From Wyeomyia smithii (lineage: Eukaryota; Arthropoda; Insecta; Diptera; Culicidae), in assembly GCF_029784165.1 (NCBI RefSeq), contig NC_073694.1, positions 165,816,118-165,880,117 of the forward strand: DNA of 64,000 nucleotides. Direction: 5' to 3'. Made by a program: the position numbers and the translations under genes. Shown here piece after piece: positions 1 through 10,952 of the stretch. A model generated the notes under the pieces. That model had not been told where the DNA came from. It worked only from the letters and a program-made list of their open reading frames with translations, and did no database searches. Position 1 is the first letter of the stretch, and each line of letters opens with the position of its first letter.

Positions 1-25
1 TTAGGCCAGCATCGTACCTTTAGCT
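1..25 (-). repeat. Edge fragment of tRNA-derived SINE (Feilai-like)
   Basis: The first ~19 bases match the corresponding part of the two fuller SINE copies near 16.6 kb and 36.4 kb (the antisense of the 'GTACGATGCTGGCCTAA' stretch). Only this scrap is visible; the rest lies left of the window or is lost. Confidence 0.4.
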
Positions 26-301
26 GAGACGCATGGTAGTTTGATCAAAACTGGTGCTGTGACCAAAACCGATGCTTTGGTCCTATTTAAAACTGTTTCA
101 ATTGTTAACCATGGAAACACACTGAAATTTCAACCATAATTATAAGACGAAATACAATTTTTTCCAACTGTTGAATATCGAGAAGGCAACATCCAAGTAG
201 TGTAATGTTGCTCAATTATTTTGAATTTTAAAAGCTTTTTGGATCAATTGCAACAATAACATGTTAAGGCCCAGTTACACAATAAGGTATATTACAAAGG
301 A

Positions 302-865
302 GTGGCAGATACGATTTCAATATGCGATCAGAGGTGGCGAGTAAAAAGTTGTGACGTCACAACAATCGTTACGTTCGGCATTCAGTGCGGATATTCAACA
401 AATTGTTCTTATTTCGAGTTTTTAACGTTCTACGGTTACCAAAAAACACGATTGCCATCGTGTTCAGTTAAACTTGGTGGTGTTTCGGTTTCGGGAGCCA
501 AAAAGTTAGGCATAAGCATACATGCTTCTCCCAAAAATCCCGATGATGAGAAACGCTGCCGTTTGTTCTGTCGGGTACCGGATCTTCCCGCAAACTTTTA
601 CGTTTGCTCACAACATTTTCGCGCGGAGGATTTTGAACATAGGTTCCAGGCCGATTCCCGGTGCATTTTAGCATCGGAAGGTAGAGTATCAATCTGTTCA
701 AAAGTAATTGTTTATGTTTCAGCCGTTCCAACAATTTTTACACTTCCATCGGTGAATCTATCATCACGGAAGGTGCGAGCCAGATCTGCGCTGGTAGCAG
801 AGCTATCACACGAGGCAGAGGCACGAGGGAGACACGAGGCAACACGAGGCAAATGCACCAGCTGA
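302..865 (+). pseudogene. THAP-domain / P-element-like transposase fragment
   Basis: The frame stays open for 187 codons. Residues ~52-130 resemble a THAP zinc-binding DNA-recognition domain: a VCSQHF motif (the C-x2-H half of the C2CH site) followed by DFEHRF. An AVPTIF box, the signature ending THAP domains, follows. Between the domain body and AVPTIF lies a 42-bp stretch (681-722) starting GT and ending in a pyrimidine-rich AG; removing it joins the two parts cleanly, so it is probably a very short intron whose length happens to keep the frame open. The N-terminal C-x2-C pair is not clear, and no RNase H catalytic core follows. It sits inside an inverted-repeat element, so a transposase remnant is more likely than a host gene. 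The start codon is not certain. Confidence 0.45.
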
Positions 866-1388
866 AGAATGCGCTCCTTCGGTCGAGTAGGTCAAAGCAC
901 CGGCGAGAACGTTTTTTCGACTGGGGCCGGCGGTGGCTTGTTGGATGAAGCGAGTCAACCAATGACTGAGCGCTCTACTTACGACGATATTCATCCACAG
1001 ATCAATTGTTAAAAGATACTAAAAAACTCAAAGACCTACGATCAATTGTTGATCGCAAGAGGTTGAAAATACGAAATATTCAGGGATAAGCAATTAAAGA
1101 AATTTACGAGAAAACACGTTTATCGTTTTCGTCAGTCAATTTTAAAAGATTTCGTAGTCTATGGCAATATCTGGGAGACACATGTTGTTTCTGATATTAT
1201 CATAGTACAAAAATATTATGCATTCCATACGATTTACGATCCATATTTCAAACAAAATTCATACATGTTCCTTCGCCAAACTGTGTATAATTGGTTGTTG
1301 TGACGTCACGATCTCAGCACGCGAAAAATATTGCTATCTAACACTTGCAACCACGCTCATCTGCCGCTCCTTCGTATATACCTTATTG

Positions 1389-1463
1389 CCAGTTACACAC
1401 ACGGCGTAATGACACCTTCTCCATACAAAATTAAAGGCGTGATTACGCCGTATGTGTAACTGG
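1389..1463. repeat. 75-bp hairpin insertion in the right end of the THAP element
   Basis: The 22-nt arms at 1389-1410 and 1442-1463 are inverted repeats with one mismatch, separated by 31 bp. The arms begin with the same CCAGTTACACA as the host element's own terminus. The host terminal repeat resumes on both sides, so this looks like a terminus-derived hairpin inserted into, or duplicated within, the end of the element. Confidence 0.6.
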
Positions 1464-1467
1464 GCCT

Positions 1468-1967
1468 TTAAATGTGCCCCGTGGAATGTGTTTAGATTAT
1501 AAAAAGTTTTAAGTCTTTTCATTTGTTTTTAGAAGAATATGACAGCAGTCGTTGACTTAATACCACTCTACAGATGTTGATTAAAATCCGAGGAAAAAAA
1601 GAATATCTATTACAACCCATAGAGTTTAGGCACTGATAATTTGGGTTGAAATAATAATATTATCTCGGCTAAATATACTGTAGCCGAACATCAGGCGTTG
1701 CAGTCGCCGAATGTTCCGCCCAAACTGAACTTTCATCATGTAAAACTACGAATGTCACGGTCCTGCCACCGATGTCACCCGAAATGGGGAAACACCTCCG
1801 CGAACATAGTGCGCGGCCTACTTGGCCAGATTCCACCACGGAGAGCACCAATATAATCGCTGTTTACATTTGTTAGTGAATCGTAAATAACAACAAACAT
1901 AAACTGAAAAGTACAGGCTCCATTTTAAAACATACCGGTTTCGTCCCATAATAACCGCCCACCGTCA
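1468..1967. other. No recognisable feature
   Basis: AT-rich unique-looking sequence between two mobile elements. Short open frames only, none with a recognisable motif. Confidence 0.5.
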
Positions 1968-3713
1968 CACTGTGGTCCAGAAATAAAAAAAGGTGGTCAA
2001 AAGTCATTTTCTCATAAACGTTACATTTTAGAGCAATACTGTCTTCGGGAAAGTTTTAGAGTAAAATAAGATCCTTCTTTGGACATTAACAGATACGTGA
2101 TTAATCCCCCTACAAGTGAAATAAAAAGAATAATTTCTCTAAAAATCAATATATTTTTTCGCTGTCTTCGACAAAGTTTTTCAAAATAACATAACAAAAA
2201 ACTTTGCTGAAGACACTAGGTAGCTATTTTTCAATCTTACTGAGCTATCGGATTATGTTCAATTATGTTTAAAAAAAAAGTTTTTGCCGTTAAAATTCAT
2301 ATTTTATACCACTATACCTTTGAAATTCGCACTGAACTTTTAAAACAACATCGGACCTTTATTTTTCATATGTTACAGCAGACTTTATTTTATGATAATT
2401 AGGTTTTTATCAATTTTTCCTGCCAAAAAAATTACTTTTGATAAGTCATTTTCGATTTTCTGCCGTTTCCCAACATATCCCACGGCAAGATTACCACCAA
2501 TTGAAATGCCCATGTGCTCTGCACACACGGCAGTTAAAATTTCTTGCAGAAATTTGCAGAAACTTATGAAATCATGGAGCAAAACAACTTTAACGTAAGT
2601 TTATTTATGTCACGTTGATCAATAGCGGATCATTGTTGGAAAAAACATAGCAAGCTTTGCATTTTTACGTTTTGGCGCAGCTTTTGAAGTTTTATCAATG
2701 CATGTAAACAATAACTAATCATTATTGTTGCCTACTAAGGGGCCATCCACATACCACGTGGACAGATTTTTAACGATTTTAACCCCCCTCCCCTTCCGTG
2801 GACCACTGTCCATATAAATTCTAAAAAAATTGTATGGACCGTGGACATTAGCCAACCCCCCCCCCCCCCCCCAAAGCTGTCCACGTCGTATGTGGATGGC
2901 CCCTAAAGATTAATTATATAAAACCTATTCGGGAATATTTGAGCTAAACTTTGAATTTTCAAAAACCACATGTTTACATACATCGATTATACTTCAAAAG
3001 ATGCATCAATAGGTAAAAATGCAAAGATTGCTATGTTTTTTCCAATAAAGATCCGCTATTAATTAACGTGACATAAATGAACTTACGTTAAAGTTGTTTT
3101 GCTCCATGATTTCATAAGTTTCTGCAAATTTCTGCAAGAAATTTTAACTGCCGTGTGTGCAGCGCACATGGACATTTCAATTGGTGGTAATCTTGCCGTG
3201 GGATGTGTTGGGAAACGGCAGAAAATCGAAAATGACTTGTTAAAAGTAATTTTTTTGGCAGGAAAATTTGATAAAAACCTAATTATCATAAAATAAAGTC
3301 TGCTGTAACATATGAAAAATAAAGGTCTGATGTTGTTTTAAAAGTTCAGTGCGAATTTCAAAGGTATAGTGATATAAAATATGAATTTTAACGGCAAAAA
3401 CTTTTTTTTAAAACATAATTGTACATAATCCGATAGCTCAGTAAGATTGAGAAATAGTTACCTAGTGTCTTCGGCAAATTTTTTTGTTATGTTATTTTGA
3501 AAAACTTTGTCGAATACAGCGATAAAAAATATTGATTTTTAGAGAAATTATTCTTTTTATCTCACTTGTAGGGGGATTCATCACGGATCTGTTAATGTCC
3601 AAAGAAGGGTCTTATTTTACTCTAAAACTTTCCCGAAGACAGTATTGCTCTAAAATGTAACGTTTATGAGAAAATGACTTTTGACCACCTTTTTTCATTT
3701 CTGGACCACAGTG
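1968..3713. mobile_element. Foldback (long inverted repeat) element, 1.75 kb
   Basis: The termini CACTGTGGTCCAGAAAT and its complement begin arms of about 745 bp (1968-2713 and 2966-3713) that are roughly 90% alike by eye. A direct CGTCA lies immediately outside each end (1963-1967 and 3714-3718), consistent with a 5-bp target-site duplication. No transposase is encoded; the mirrored ~65-codon frames in the two arms are by-products of the inverted repeat. The loop carries a Harbinger-type MITE. Confidence 0.75.
2739..2903. mobile_element. Harbinger-type MITE, copy 1 (GGGGCCATCCAC ends)
   Basis: The 165-bp element has terminal inverted repeats GGGGCCATCCACATACCACG and a C-rich run of 16 cytosines inside. 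It is flanked by direct TAA on both sides (2736-2738, 2904-2906), the 3-bp duplication typical of PIF/Harbinger. A second copy lies at 17352-17521. Confidence 0.8.
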
Positions 3714-5289
3714 CGTCATCGGCGATGGCCCATGATGTCATGGAGGAAGCGGTGCAGTGCGACACGACCGGCGGAGGAGTGCTGTTTCACTTTCATCTGC
3801 TTGTTTGGCAAAACAATCATGATTTCACGGCGAGGCGAAGGCGGCTGAACGACGGTAATAAACTAACACTGGAATATGATAATATCGTTGCGAAACCCGT
3901 AACAAAACGCTAGGCGCCTGCCTGTGAAGAACATTGGGGCTTTTGACAAATCGGTTCGTATGCATTCATTTCCGAAGGAGCCAATCAATTCCGCGCACGC
4001 AAACGGCCTGCCTCCTTCAGGTTCGATCGTGTGACTGTAACCAAAAAAAAATCAAATGAAATGTCACGCAATTGCGTACAGATTGCTTCAATAGACTTCA
4101 ACGCAGCCTATTATAGGTTAGGTCTAGTCACGTGAACGGACACACAAACTGTTGTAACCCGTCCCGTATTGCAGTTATTTGAGCGCGTTTGGCTTTGAAA
4201 CTATTTACGATTGGAGGAGGGGTCATTTTCATTTAGTTTCGTTCGTCCCAGTGATGCAGCTCGGATGCAGTGCGACGATGCAGTTGATGTCACCACATTG
4301 TTTGCACAATTTACCCCGGTGAAATTAGTGCTAATGTTTCGCTTGAGCTGCAAGCATTTCTAGGTTGCGAATATTCTAGCAAATTTTGCCTCACCATGCA
4401 GACAGCCGAATAAAAATATTACTGCATAGCAGTACCGCCAAGCCAAAGAGCGCACATTCTTCAAACTGCAAAGTCCTCACAGGCTGTCACTCTCTCGGAA
4501 AGTCAAACTTTTGAATTTCCTTGCATACCTATGACAAGTATGAAAGCGAACTCTCGCCTTTCGAGTTTTGCTAAAGTAAAAATAGCGTGTCACCGGTAGT
4601 AATGAAAACTTTTAATTGGATTTCATTCAACCTAAAGCTCCAAATCATTCAGTATAATAAAATAAAGGATATACAGTTAGAGTACTCCTAACACGGTTTT
4701 TAGCCGAGGTCAGCTTGGCAGAGAAGATTTCATCTTCAAGTTCGGAACGTCACACATAACAGCTGTTCATTAATGCTCTTTCCAAAAGATGTTATTTTAT
4801 ACCAAATAGAGCTCGGCTGGGATCCGTGCCAAACCGAAAGTCGGCTACGCTCCACACTGTGCCAAACTAACCGTTTGTTCCAAATCCTTGTGACCTGGAT
4901 ACGCGCGGTCTGCTGCGAGAGCTAATGCAGTAAACTTAATGACTTGGAAAATGTCACCCTCCTGATCTCCACTGGGTTGGGCTAGAACTGGAAGCTAGTG
5001 TACGAGAAATGATTTTTGCGGGCGTTTGCTACTTTTCGCCGAGCTACCATCAGAATCAAGGGGAACCATATTGTTTTGGGCGTCTGTGCATTGTAAAAAT
5101 TTGGTTTAATTTTAAAATGACTAAAATGGTTTCGGAAAAAAGAAATTATTGACACAATCTAAAATTAGAATGCTAAACATTGCTAAAAATTTTAGGATTT
5201 GTTAAAAGAATTGGCGTTTAGAATTGATTTTCGGCCACTGGACTCCGTTCTCTCTTTAAGTAATTGAAATTGGCATCAAGAGTTTATTA
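3714..5289. other. No gene recognised
   Basis: The longest open frame here (codons at 3674-3913) starts inside the foldback element and matches no family that I know. The rest is AT-rich with scattered moderately GC-rich stretches and no terminal repeats, RNA gene or coding motif. Confidence 0.4.
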
Positions 5290-5580
5290 CTGAGCATCAT
5301 CCCGGTTCCAGTTATATCTGCATAGGGTGGTTTTTGACCATTTTGAGTTGTCTATCTTAAAGTCATCTGGAGTTGATTCCAAGATTCTGGATAACTTACT
5401 TTAGCACGAGAAAATGGATGCTGGATAACATCCCAGTTCCTGTAATATCAATTTCGGGTGAAATTTGGTTATTCGGGGTCATTTTCCAGAAAGCGAAATA
5501 CGCTATCTTGAAGTTCAATATAAAAAAATAAATACCTGCCTTGGATGGTAAAGCTTGTTTCAGATGGTATTGAAACATTC
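5290..5580. repeat. Degenerate direct repeat, about 2 units
   Basis: Two loosely similar units of about 150 bp share the order 'cc(g/a)gttcc...ataatc...tttgg/gttattc...cttaaag/cttgaag' (from ~5299 and ~5431). The match is diffuse and could be an old transposon end. Confidence 0.3.
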
Positions 5581-5700
5581 ATTATTGAATTCCAGATTTT
5601 TTCTTACACAAATGTAGCACTTTCTTTGAGAAAATGTACGGATAAATCTGTTCGTCACGGTTTCGATGGAATTCTCGAACTTTTCCTGTAATACAGCTCT

Positions 5701-6087
5701 TTAGACGGCGCAACCTTTTTTGTCCATCGTTTCGGCTTTCTCATTCCACCAAGTCTTTATCTGATTGATGTCTTTGACAACTACTTCCTTTGCCTTGAGC
5801 CTCCTCTCCATGATTGCCCAGTACTTCTCAATTAGCCGGATCTGGAGGCAATTGGGTGGGCTATGGTCTTTCGGAACAAACTGGACCCCTTCCTCTGCAT
5901 ACTATTCTTGAACGACTTTGCTGTGATGACAGGTCGCCGAATCTGACCAAAACATCACGGGATGGTCGTGGGATCGAATGGACGGCAAAATTCGTTGTAG
6001 GAGACACTCTTTTTGGTACAGTTCCGACGTCTTTGTTTTATTTGGCACGTTAATCTTGCGGTCGTGCCTTATACACAACCTCTTCAA
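5701..6087 (-). pseudogene. DD37E mariner-family transposase C-terminal relic
   Basis: The minus strand encodes the C-terminal half of an IS630-Tc1-mariner transposase. Visible motifs are a YQKECL...LLP stretch, then VMFWSDSATCHHSK with the second catalytic Asp, FVPKDHSPPNC, and LIEKYWA with the catalytic Glu. Exactly 37 positions separate that Asp from the Glu, the signature of the mosquito DD37E family. One of those positions is a TAG stop, and the N-terminal DNA-binding half is missing, so the copy is dead. The stop codon closing the frame is at 5701-5703. Confidence 0.8.
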
Positions 6088-6178
6088 TTTTTTTTCAGAT
6101 CTGAATTTTCTTACTGCGACCTTAGAAAGTTATATTAAAGTAATGAAAGCTATTTTTATTGGAACTCTAGGAAATATA

Positions 6179-7324
6179 CAGGGTGCAGCAGAAAAAAATA
6201 TGCAAAGTTCTGGTGTTTCTTCCAAATAATATTTTAAGTACTTTTAGACAACATTTTAGAATTTAAGTATCTGTATAAGGTCCTATCCTACAAATTCACT
6301 CAATGTAGCCTCCATTTTTAGCAATGACATCCTCGAGACGTGGCCTGGAAGCTAGAACCCGCCTTTCGGACGTAGTTCTCCGGCATCGACCGCGATGTAC
6401 GCGCTGGGTTAGGCTTCAGGGTGTTCACACTAGGGTGAGATGTTTTGCAGGCTCTTGCTTCAACATACGCCCAAATCGAATAATACAGCGGGTTAACCCT
6501 ATCCCCGCGGAGGGAAATCAGGTTTTACATCGAAACATGACATTCAAACTCTTATGACTCAGCAACCGTATACATAATTGACACAAACTATATTGAATGT
6601 TGAAGATCAATCTGTTCTCTATCTGCTAAGAGTGTTAGTAAATTTCAAGTATAGTTGTTAAACTGTTATCAAAGCAGGGAATGGGTTAAGGTCCTGACTA
6701 CTAGGAGGCCACAAATCTTTCGGCCAAAACTTTAAATTTTCCATCAGGCAGTGTTGGGTCCGATTAGACGTATGACATGGCGCTCCATCATATTGTAGCG
6801 TGCTTTTTATTATATTTTTTTCAGCAGAAAAAGTAATTTCTTCCAACGGGTCACTCGAAGTTCTATCCGCAAGCCTTCTTTGATGCTTCTTCGCATGGAT
6901 TTCTCAGAAATATTGGCATTCTTGGCAAGTTTCCTTATAGAACATACCGGGTTGCAAGCAATTTTTGCACGGACCAATTTGATCACGATTCCGTACGTGC
7001 AAACCGAGGACTCGTGCTTCCCAGCTTTCGCTGCTTAGGGTCATCCTGTAGAGACATTTTTATGCGATAAACTGTGGCCAAATGACATCCAACGGCCTCG
7101 GCAATCTCTTTCGCCGTCTTTCGGGCGAACAGTAAACTCGTTATCACTTCTTTGGCGTACATTTTCACTTATTTGCAATAAACCGAATTCGATATTCTGT
7201 TGCAGTACTCTAAAGTAAATGTAAACAAATAAACTGTCCAATAAAAAGGCTCATTAGCTTCACAAACTAGTCCAATGCTAACGTTTGAGCATTTTCGTAT
7301 TTTTTTTTTTTTTGCCGCATACTG
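6179..7324 (-). mobile_element. Mariner-family (ITm) element with TA target duplication
   Basis: The left end reads CAGGGTGCAGCAGAAAAAAA and the inverted right end reads CAGTATGCGGCAAAAAAAAA. TA flanks both (6177-6178, 7325-7326). The interior carries a decayed transposase on the minus strand. At 1146 bp it is near full length for the superfamily, but the middle is disrupted. Confidence 0.75.
6300..7168 (-). pseudogene. Mariner-type transposase, broken
   Basis: Reading from 7168 on the minus strand, there is an N-terminal helix-turn-helix (KEVITSLLFARKTAKEIAEA), then after a frame break DGAPCHTSNRTQ...ENLKFWPKDLWPPSSQDLNP (6660-6846), the region of the second catalytic Asp and the run-up to the third. 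The frame is lost exactly where the third acidic residue should be. About 300 bp of unrelated sequence intervenes. The typical C-terminus (MPENYVRK...LEDVIAKNGGYIE, stop near 6304) is recovered in other frames. Family assignment is good; the exact D-to-D spacing cannot be read because of the break. Confidence 0.7.
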
Positions 7325-7424
7325 TAACCTGATTATTATTGTTTATTATTTACTTGTAAAGTCATCTGACACAGGTATGGTCTTAATGATGTAATAAATC
7401 TAAGTAACATACACAATTACACTA

Positions 7425-7712
7425 AGGTCGTTTTTTATGGGCCCGCGTAAAAAACAACTCATTTGAGTAGCAAATATAACAAAGAAAACCGTCCTAAAAC
7501 GTTAAAACCTCGTTTGAATATGATAGTGGCCAATCTAGAGATCAAAATTCAATATATTTAATTTTGAGTATTTACACCAAAAATTGTGAATTTTTTTGAA
7601 AACTGATATATGATCACACGTGGCCTAAAACGGAAAACGTGATTGAAATGAGGTCGATATCTTGTACCGTTTTTGAGTAATTTAGGAGAGCATCCCGCGT
7701 AAAAAACGACCT
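7425..7712. mobile_element. MITE with AGGTCGTTTTTTACGCGGG-type ends
   Basis: The terminal repeats AGGTCGTTTTTTATGGGCCC (left) and AGGTCGTTTTTTACGCGGG (right, inverted) enclose 288 bp. TA lies outside each end. There is no coding capacity. Confidence 0.65.
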
Positions 7713-7730
7713 TACTGTACACTAAACATC

Positions 7731-8870
7731 TTAAAATGATTCTCTACAAGAGAGCGTTTGATCGTTTGAAGGCATCAAGTCGAAAAGTTCATAGACAGCA
7801 TTGAAATGTGCGACCATAAATCGGACTGGATTAAACAGCCCATAGTTCGCTCGGCTCAGCTCGTGATGCAGGATGTTTTTTGTGCGGACTGGTCTCTCAG
7901 GTGCGTAAAAGTTCATCTGCTGTTATATTGCAATTTGTCCGGATAAGATTTAAGCAACAAACAAGGTGTAATTCGTCGCTGCTCAATCGATTCAAGTCCC
8001 AGCCCAGCAGCTTACATCGAGCGTCATATGAGGGCAAGTCTGACGGGTTATTCCAGAGAAGGATGCGAGGAACATATCGAAGAAATTTTTTTTTAACAGA
8101 TTCGACTCTAGCGATCCAGTTTGCTTGTGATGGGCACCAAACTACTGAACAAAACTCGAGGTAGTTCCAAACAGTTGGGTAAGGCTTTGATTACCGCGAA
8201 TATGTTCTCATCATCTGCGTAAAGTAAGCGACACTCAGGTGGCAGTGAAGTCCCTTGATGTAAAGTGTTAACAGCAGGGGGCCTAAATTACTTCCTTGTG
8301 TGACACCGGAGAGATGAAATATTCCGACTCTTCCGCACCAGCTTTTACGCAGAGATCTCGGTCCGTCAATTATGATTTCATCCATTTTATGAGATCACCA
8401 GAAATCCCAAGTTTTTCGATTCTACTCAGTAGTATTCCGTGATCGACTCGATCGAACGCAGCTCTCAGGTCTGTGTAAACAGTGTCTACTTGCTCCCCGT
8501 CACCCAGACGGCTCAAACAAAATGAGACAAATTAAGTCAAATTCGTTGCTACAGATATTTTGGGAAAGAAGCCATGCTGATCCACGGAAATGTATTGGGA
8601 GCTACATGCAAACATCGCGTCATGGATAATGATTTCGAGCATGCACAAATTAACTGGATTCCGCGATAGTTTTTAATGTTTCGTTCGACTGCTTTTTGGT
8701 TTACTGGAAACATTATCGCTCATTTCCACATCGTGGAATTACTTACTGCTGGAAGGACAGATTCAGTATAATTACTAGAGGTCGGATAAGCGCAGCCACG
8801 CAAGAGGGAATCCCGTCAGGTCCAGCAGAACACGAATATTTCAGTTTTTTATAGCTTCTGGACACTGGAG
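7731..8870 (-). pseudogene. Jockey/CR1-like LINE reverse transcriptase relic (3' part)
   Basis: On the minus strand, in several frames, the reverse-transcriptase order is readable: SAGPDGIPS near 8820, DLRAAFDRVDHGILLSRIEK near 8470 (motif A), GVTQGSNLGPLL at ~8270 (motif B, with Pro changed to Thr) and LLYADD at 8210-8226 (catalytic motif C). A decayed C-terminal region ending in NYGLFNP...FDLMPS follows at 7731-7916. Frameshifts and stops are frequent. The element continues beyond a plus-strand insertion as the endonuclease fragment at 9691-9948. Confidence 0.75.
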
Positions 8871-8877
8871 GGATCAA

Positions 8878-9690
8878 AATCGTGCGTGCGGATAGCTGGC
8901 GAGACATCAGCCGCGTTCGTAACGTTGGATGGACTGAAGCAGGGGGTTGTGCTCTCCAACTTACTGTTTAACATCGCTCTTGAGGGTGCAGTACGAAGAG
9001 CAAACGTGGAAAGAAACGGTGCGATCATCACGAAATCTCACATGCTTCTTGGCTTCGCGGACGACATCGATATCATCGGTATCAACCGTAAGGCCGTGGA
9101 GGAGGCCTTCGTATCTTTTAAGAGGGAATCAGCGAGTCATTGTCATTAACTCTGCCAAAACGCAGTACATGGTAGCTGGCAGAGAGCGTGGGAGTCCCCG
9201 TGTAGTTGGTGCTGATGTGGAGATAGATGGGGAACGATTTGAAGTGGTTGACGAATTCGTTTATCTTGGTACGCTTGTGACATGTGACAACGATATGAGT
9301 CGTGAAGTGAAACGACGAGTTGCAGCTGCGAACAGGGCCTCCTACGGACTACGTAACCAGGTCCCGTAGTTTGCAAACTCGCACAAAACTAGCGCTGTAT
9401 AGGACGCTGATACTCCCGGTGGCCCTTTACGGACATGAAGCATGGACGCTGAAGGAAGCTGATCGACGAGTTCTCGGAGTTTTTGAGCGTAAAGTTCTGC
9501 GATCGATACTTGGCGGTAAACTGGAAGATGGAGTGTGGCGCAGACGCATGAATCACGAGTTGTACCAGGTATACAAACATGCTGATATAGTGAAGGTTAT
9601 ACAGCGGGGCAGGCTTCAGTGGGCTGGACATGTAGTCAGGATGCCTGACGAGAGAGCCGCCGAAACTAGCGCATTCATCGGAAAGCTCCA
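8878..9690 (+). pseudogene. RTE-like LINE fragment inserted in the Jockey-like LINE
   Basis: The encoded segment runs from RIAGE...DGLKQG through HMLLGFADDIDIIG (catalytic FADD at ~9050), then VDEFVYLGTLVTCDN, ALYGHEAWTLKEADRRVLGVFERKVLRS and GRLQWAGHVVRMPDE. It matches the better preserved copy at 39534-41609 codon by codon. There is a frameshift near 9120 and another near 9365. It is truncated at both ends and lies opposite to the flanking LINE. Confidence 0.75.
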
Positions 9691-9948
9691 AACTAAACCT
9701 AATTGTTTATAATCACCAAATAACAATATCAGATCGCATAGACTGAGGTTGGAGATAATTGCTTCTACTGAACTTATTTGGTACCTGATGCTAATTTGGA
9801 AACCTCTGAGGTTGGAAGGCAGATAAATGACGCCAACACTCAATGATTGATGCGGCAGCTTCACTCTGATCCAAATCTGCTCGAGCGTGTCACAGATAGG
9901 AATAGGGTCGAAATATGAACTCAATATGACGCCGCACAGTGTGTCCAA
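9691..9948 (-). pseudogene. LINE endonuclease-domain fragment (other half of the split LINE)
   Basis: The translation includes EQIWIRVKLP..SVGVIYLPSN and LILLFGDYKQLGLVW, the core of the apurinic-like endonuclease domain of non-LTR retrotransposons. The usual GDFN has become GDYK, losing the conserved Asn. The orientation and order fit the reverse-transcriptase relic at 7731-8870, interrupted by the plus-strand RTE insertion. Confidence 0.65.
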
Positions 9949-9954
9949 ATCGAG

Positions 9955-10300
9955 AAACGGACGGCAAAACTATTTTTTCGAGTCCTATGTTATCCATATC
10001 TTCTAGAAAGTTCCCACGTTTACTGCTGTCCTTCATATGCTTTAATAGAATTAGTTACAAATTTCACCGTATAGAGGGCGCCATACCTAACTTTTAAACG
10101 TGACTTGCTAGACGAATAGTTTCTTCTGCAAAGTTGTGTAAAATTTAATTACAAAACTGTTTGCTGAATACCTCAAACCTCTAGAAATTGAGATTTCAGA
10201 GCTACAAGACGTTCTCTAAAATGGCTTTTTAAAAGCAGTTTTTCATCCATATGTTCAACTCTAAGGCCTAAAACATGACTGGAAATAATTGAAAGTGATG
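9955..10300 (+). repeat. Unclassified dispersed repeat, copy 1
   Basis: About 300 bp here (..CTTCTAGAAAGTT..GACTTGCTAGACGAATAGTTTC..GCAAAGTTGTGTA..) is repeated in inverted orientation at about 16805-17170. A partial third copy lies near 10650-10720. No terminal structure or coding capacity is evident. Confidence 0.6.
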
Positions 10301-10952
10301 TGGTAAATCAAGATGAACAATTTCTAGTGATGTATTGGTTATTATATACAGAATTCATGAATAAAAACTGGAAAAAAGTGTTTTCAAAGGCTTTTTTTAT
10401 TTGAGTTGAAACTCGAAAAGGCGCAAACGAATCCAAGCTTCTATGAAGCCATCCGATAGAGTACCTTTCTGACTAACAGAAAAACACAAAACTACGGTGG
10501 GTTATTTGTAGTTTTGAATATATGACCAACTGAAGTTACCGATTTTTACATGCAGTTGTGCGCTCTTTATAGCACAAAGGCCGGCGCGTACACTACGTTT
10601 CCGTTTCTATGCTCAACGAACAGACACCATAATGGGGCTTAATCTGGAAACGACGAAAATAGGAAATTTTGAAGTCCAATGTTATCAGTATCTTCTAGAA
10701 AGTTGTTGGTTGTATTGACAAAATTATTCGTATCACAATATTTGTTTTCATTTCAGTTGTTTCTGCAAACAAATGAGTTTAAACTGAAAATATTTAAATG
10801 AATTGTTATGATCAGGAGCGAGCCAGTCGACTAATGTTCCACTGCAGGTTGGGAACGACTTTAAGGTTCTTGAGATCATTGTGCTAAATTGGTTTCAACA
10901 AATAACAGATATTACCTTTCTCTATCACATATCTTCACAAAATTTAGTATTA
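10301..10952. other. Repeat-rich intergenic DNA, no gene
   Basis: Contains a partial copy of the repeat above (from ~10640). Nothing else recognised. Confidence 0.4.

Larger units (their letters stand above)
268..1467 (+). mobile_element. Transposon remnant with THAP domain and inverted ends
   Basis: The ends are inverted repeats: GGCCCAGTTACACAATAAGG at the left and its complement at the right. The similarity continues imperfectly for about 100 bp on each side, and both sides include a subterminal TGACGTCA palindrome (about 352 and 1301). The right inverted repeat is interrupted by a 75-bp hairpin. A TTAA lies just outside the left end and one base outside the right end, but no clean target-site duplication can be proved. 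The interior encodes a THAP-like domain, which in transposons is typical of P-element transposases; the P-family assignment is inference. Confidence 0.55.

Noticed and set aside
2385..3296. Pairs of mirrored ~65-codon frames
   Set aside because: They are by-products of the two inverted arms of the foldback element on both strands.
3674..3913. 79-codon frame starting at the end of the foldback
   Set aside because: Its start lies in the transposon end; no motif or splice context supports a gene.
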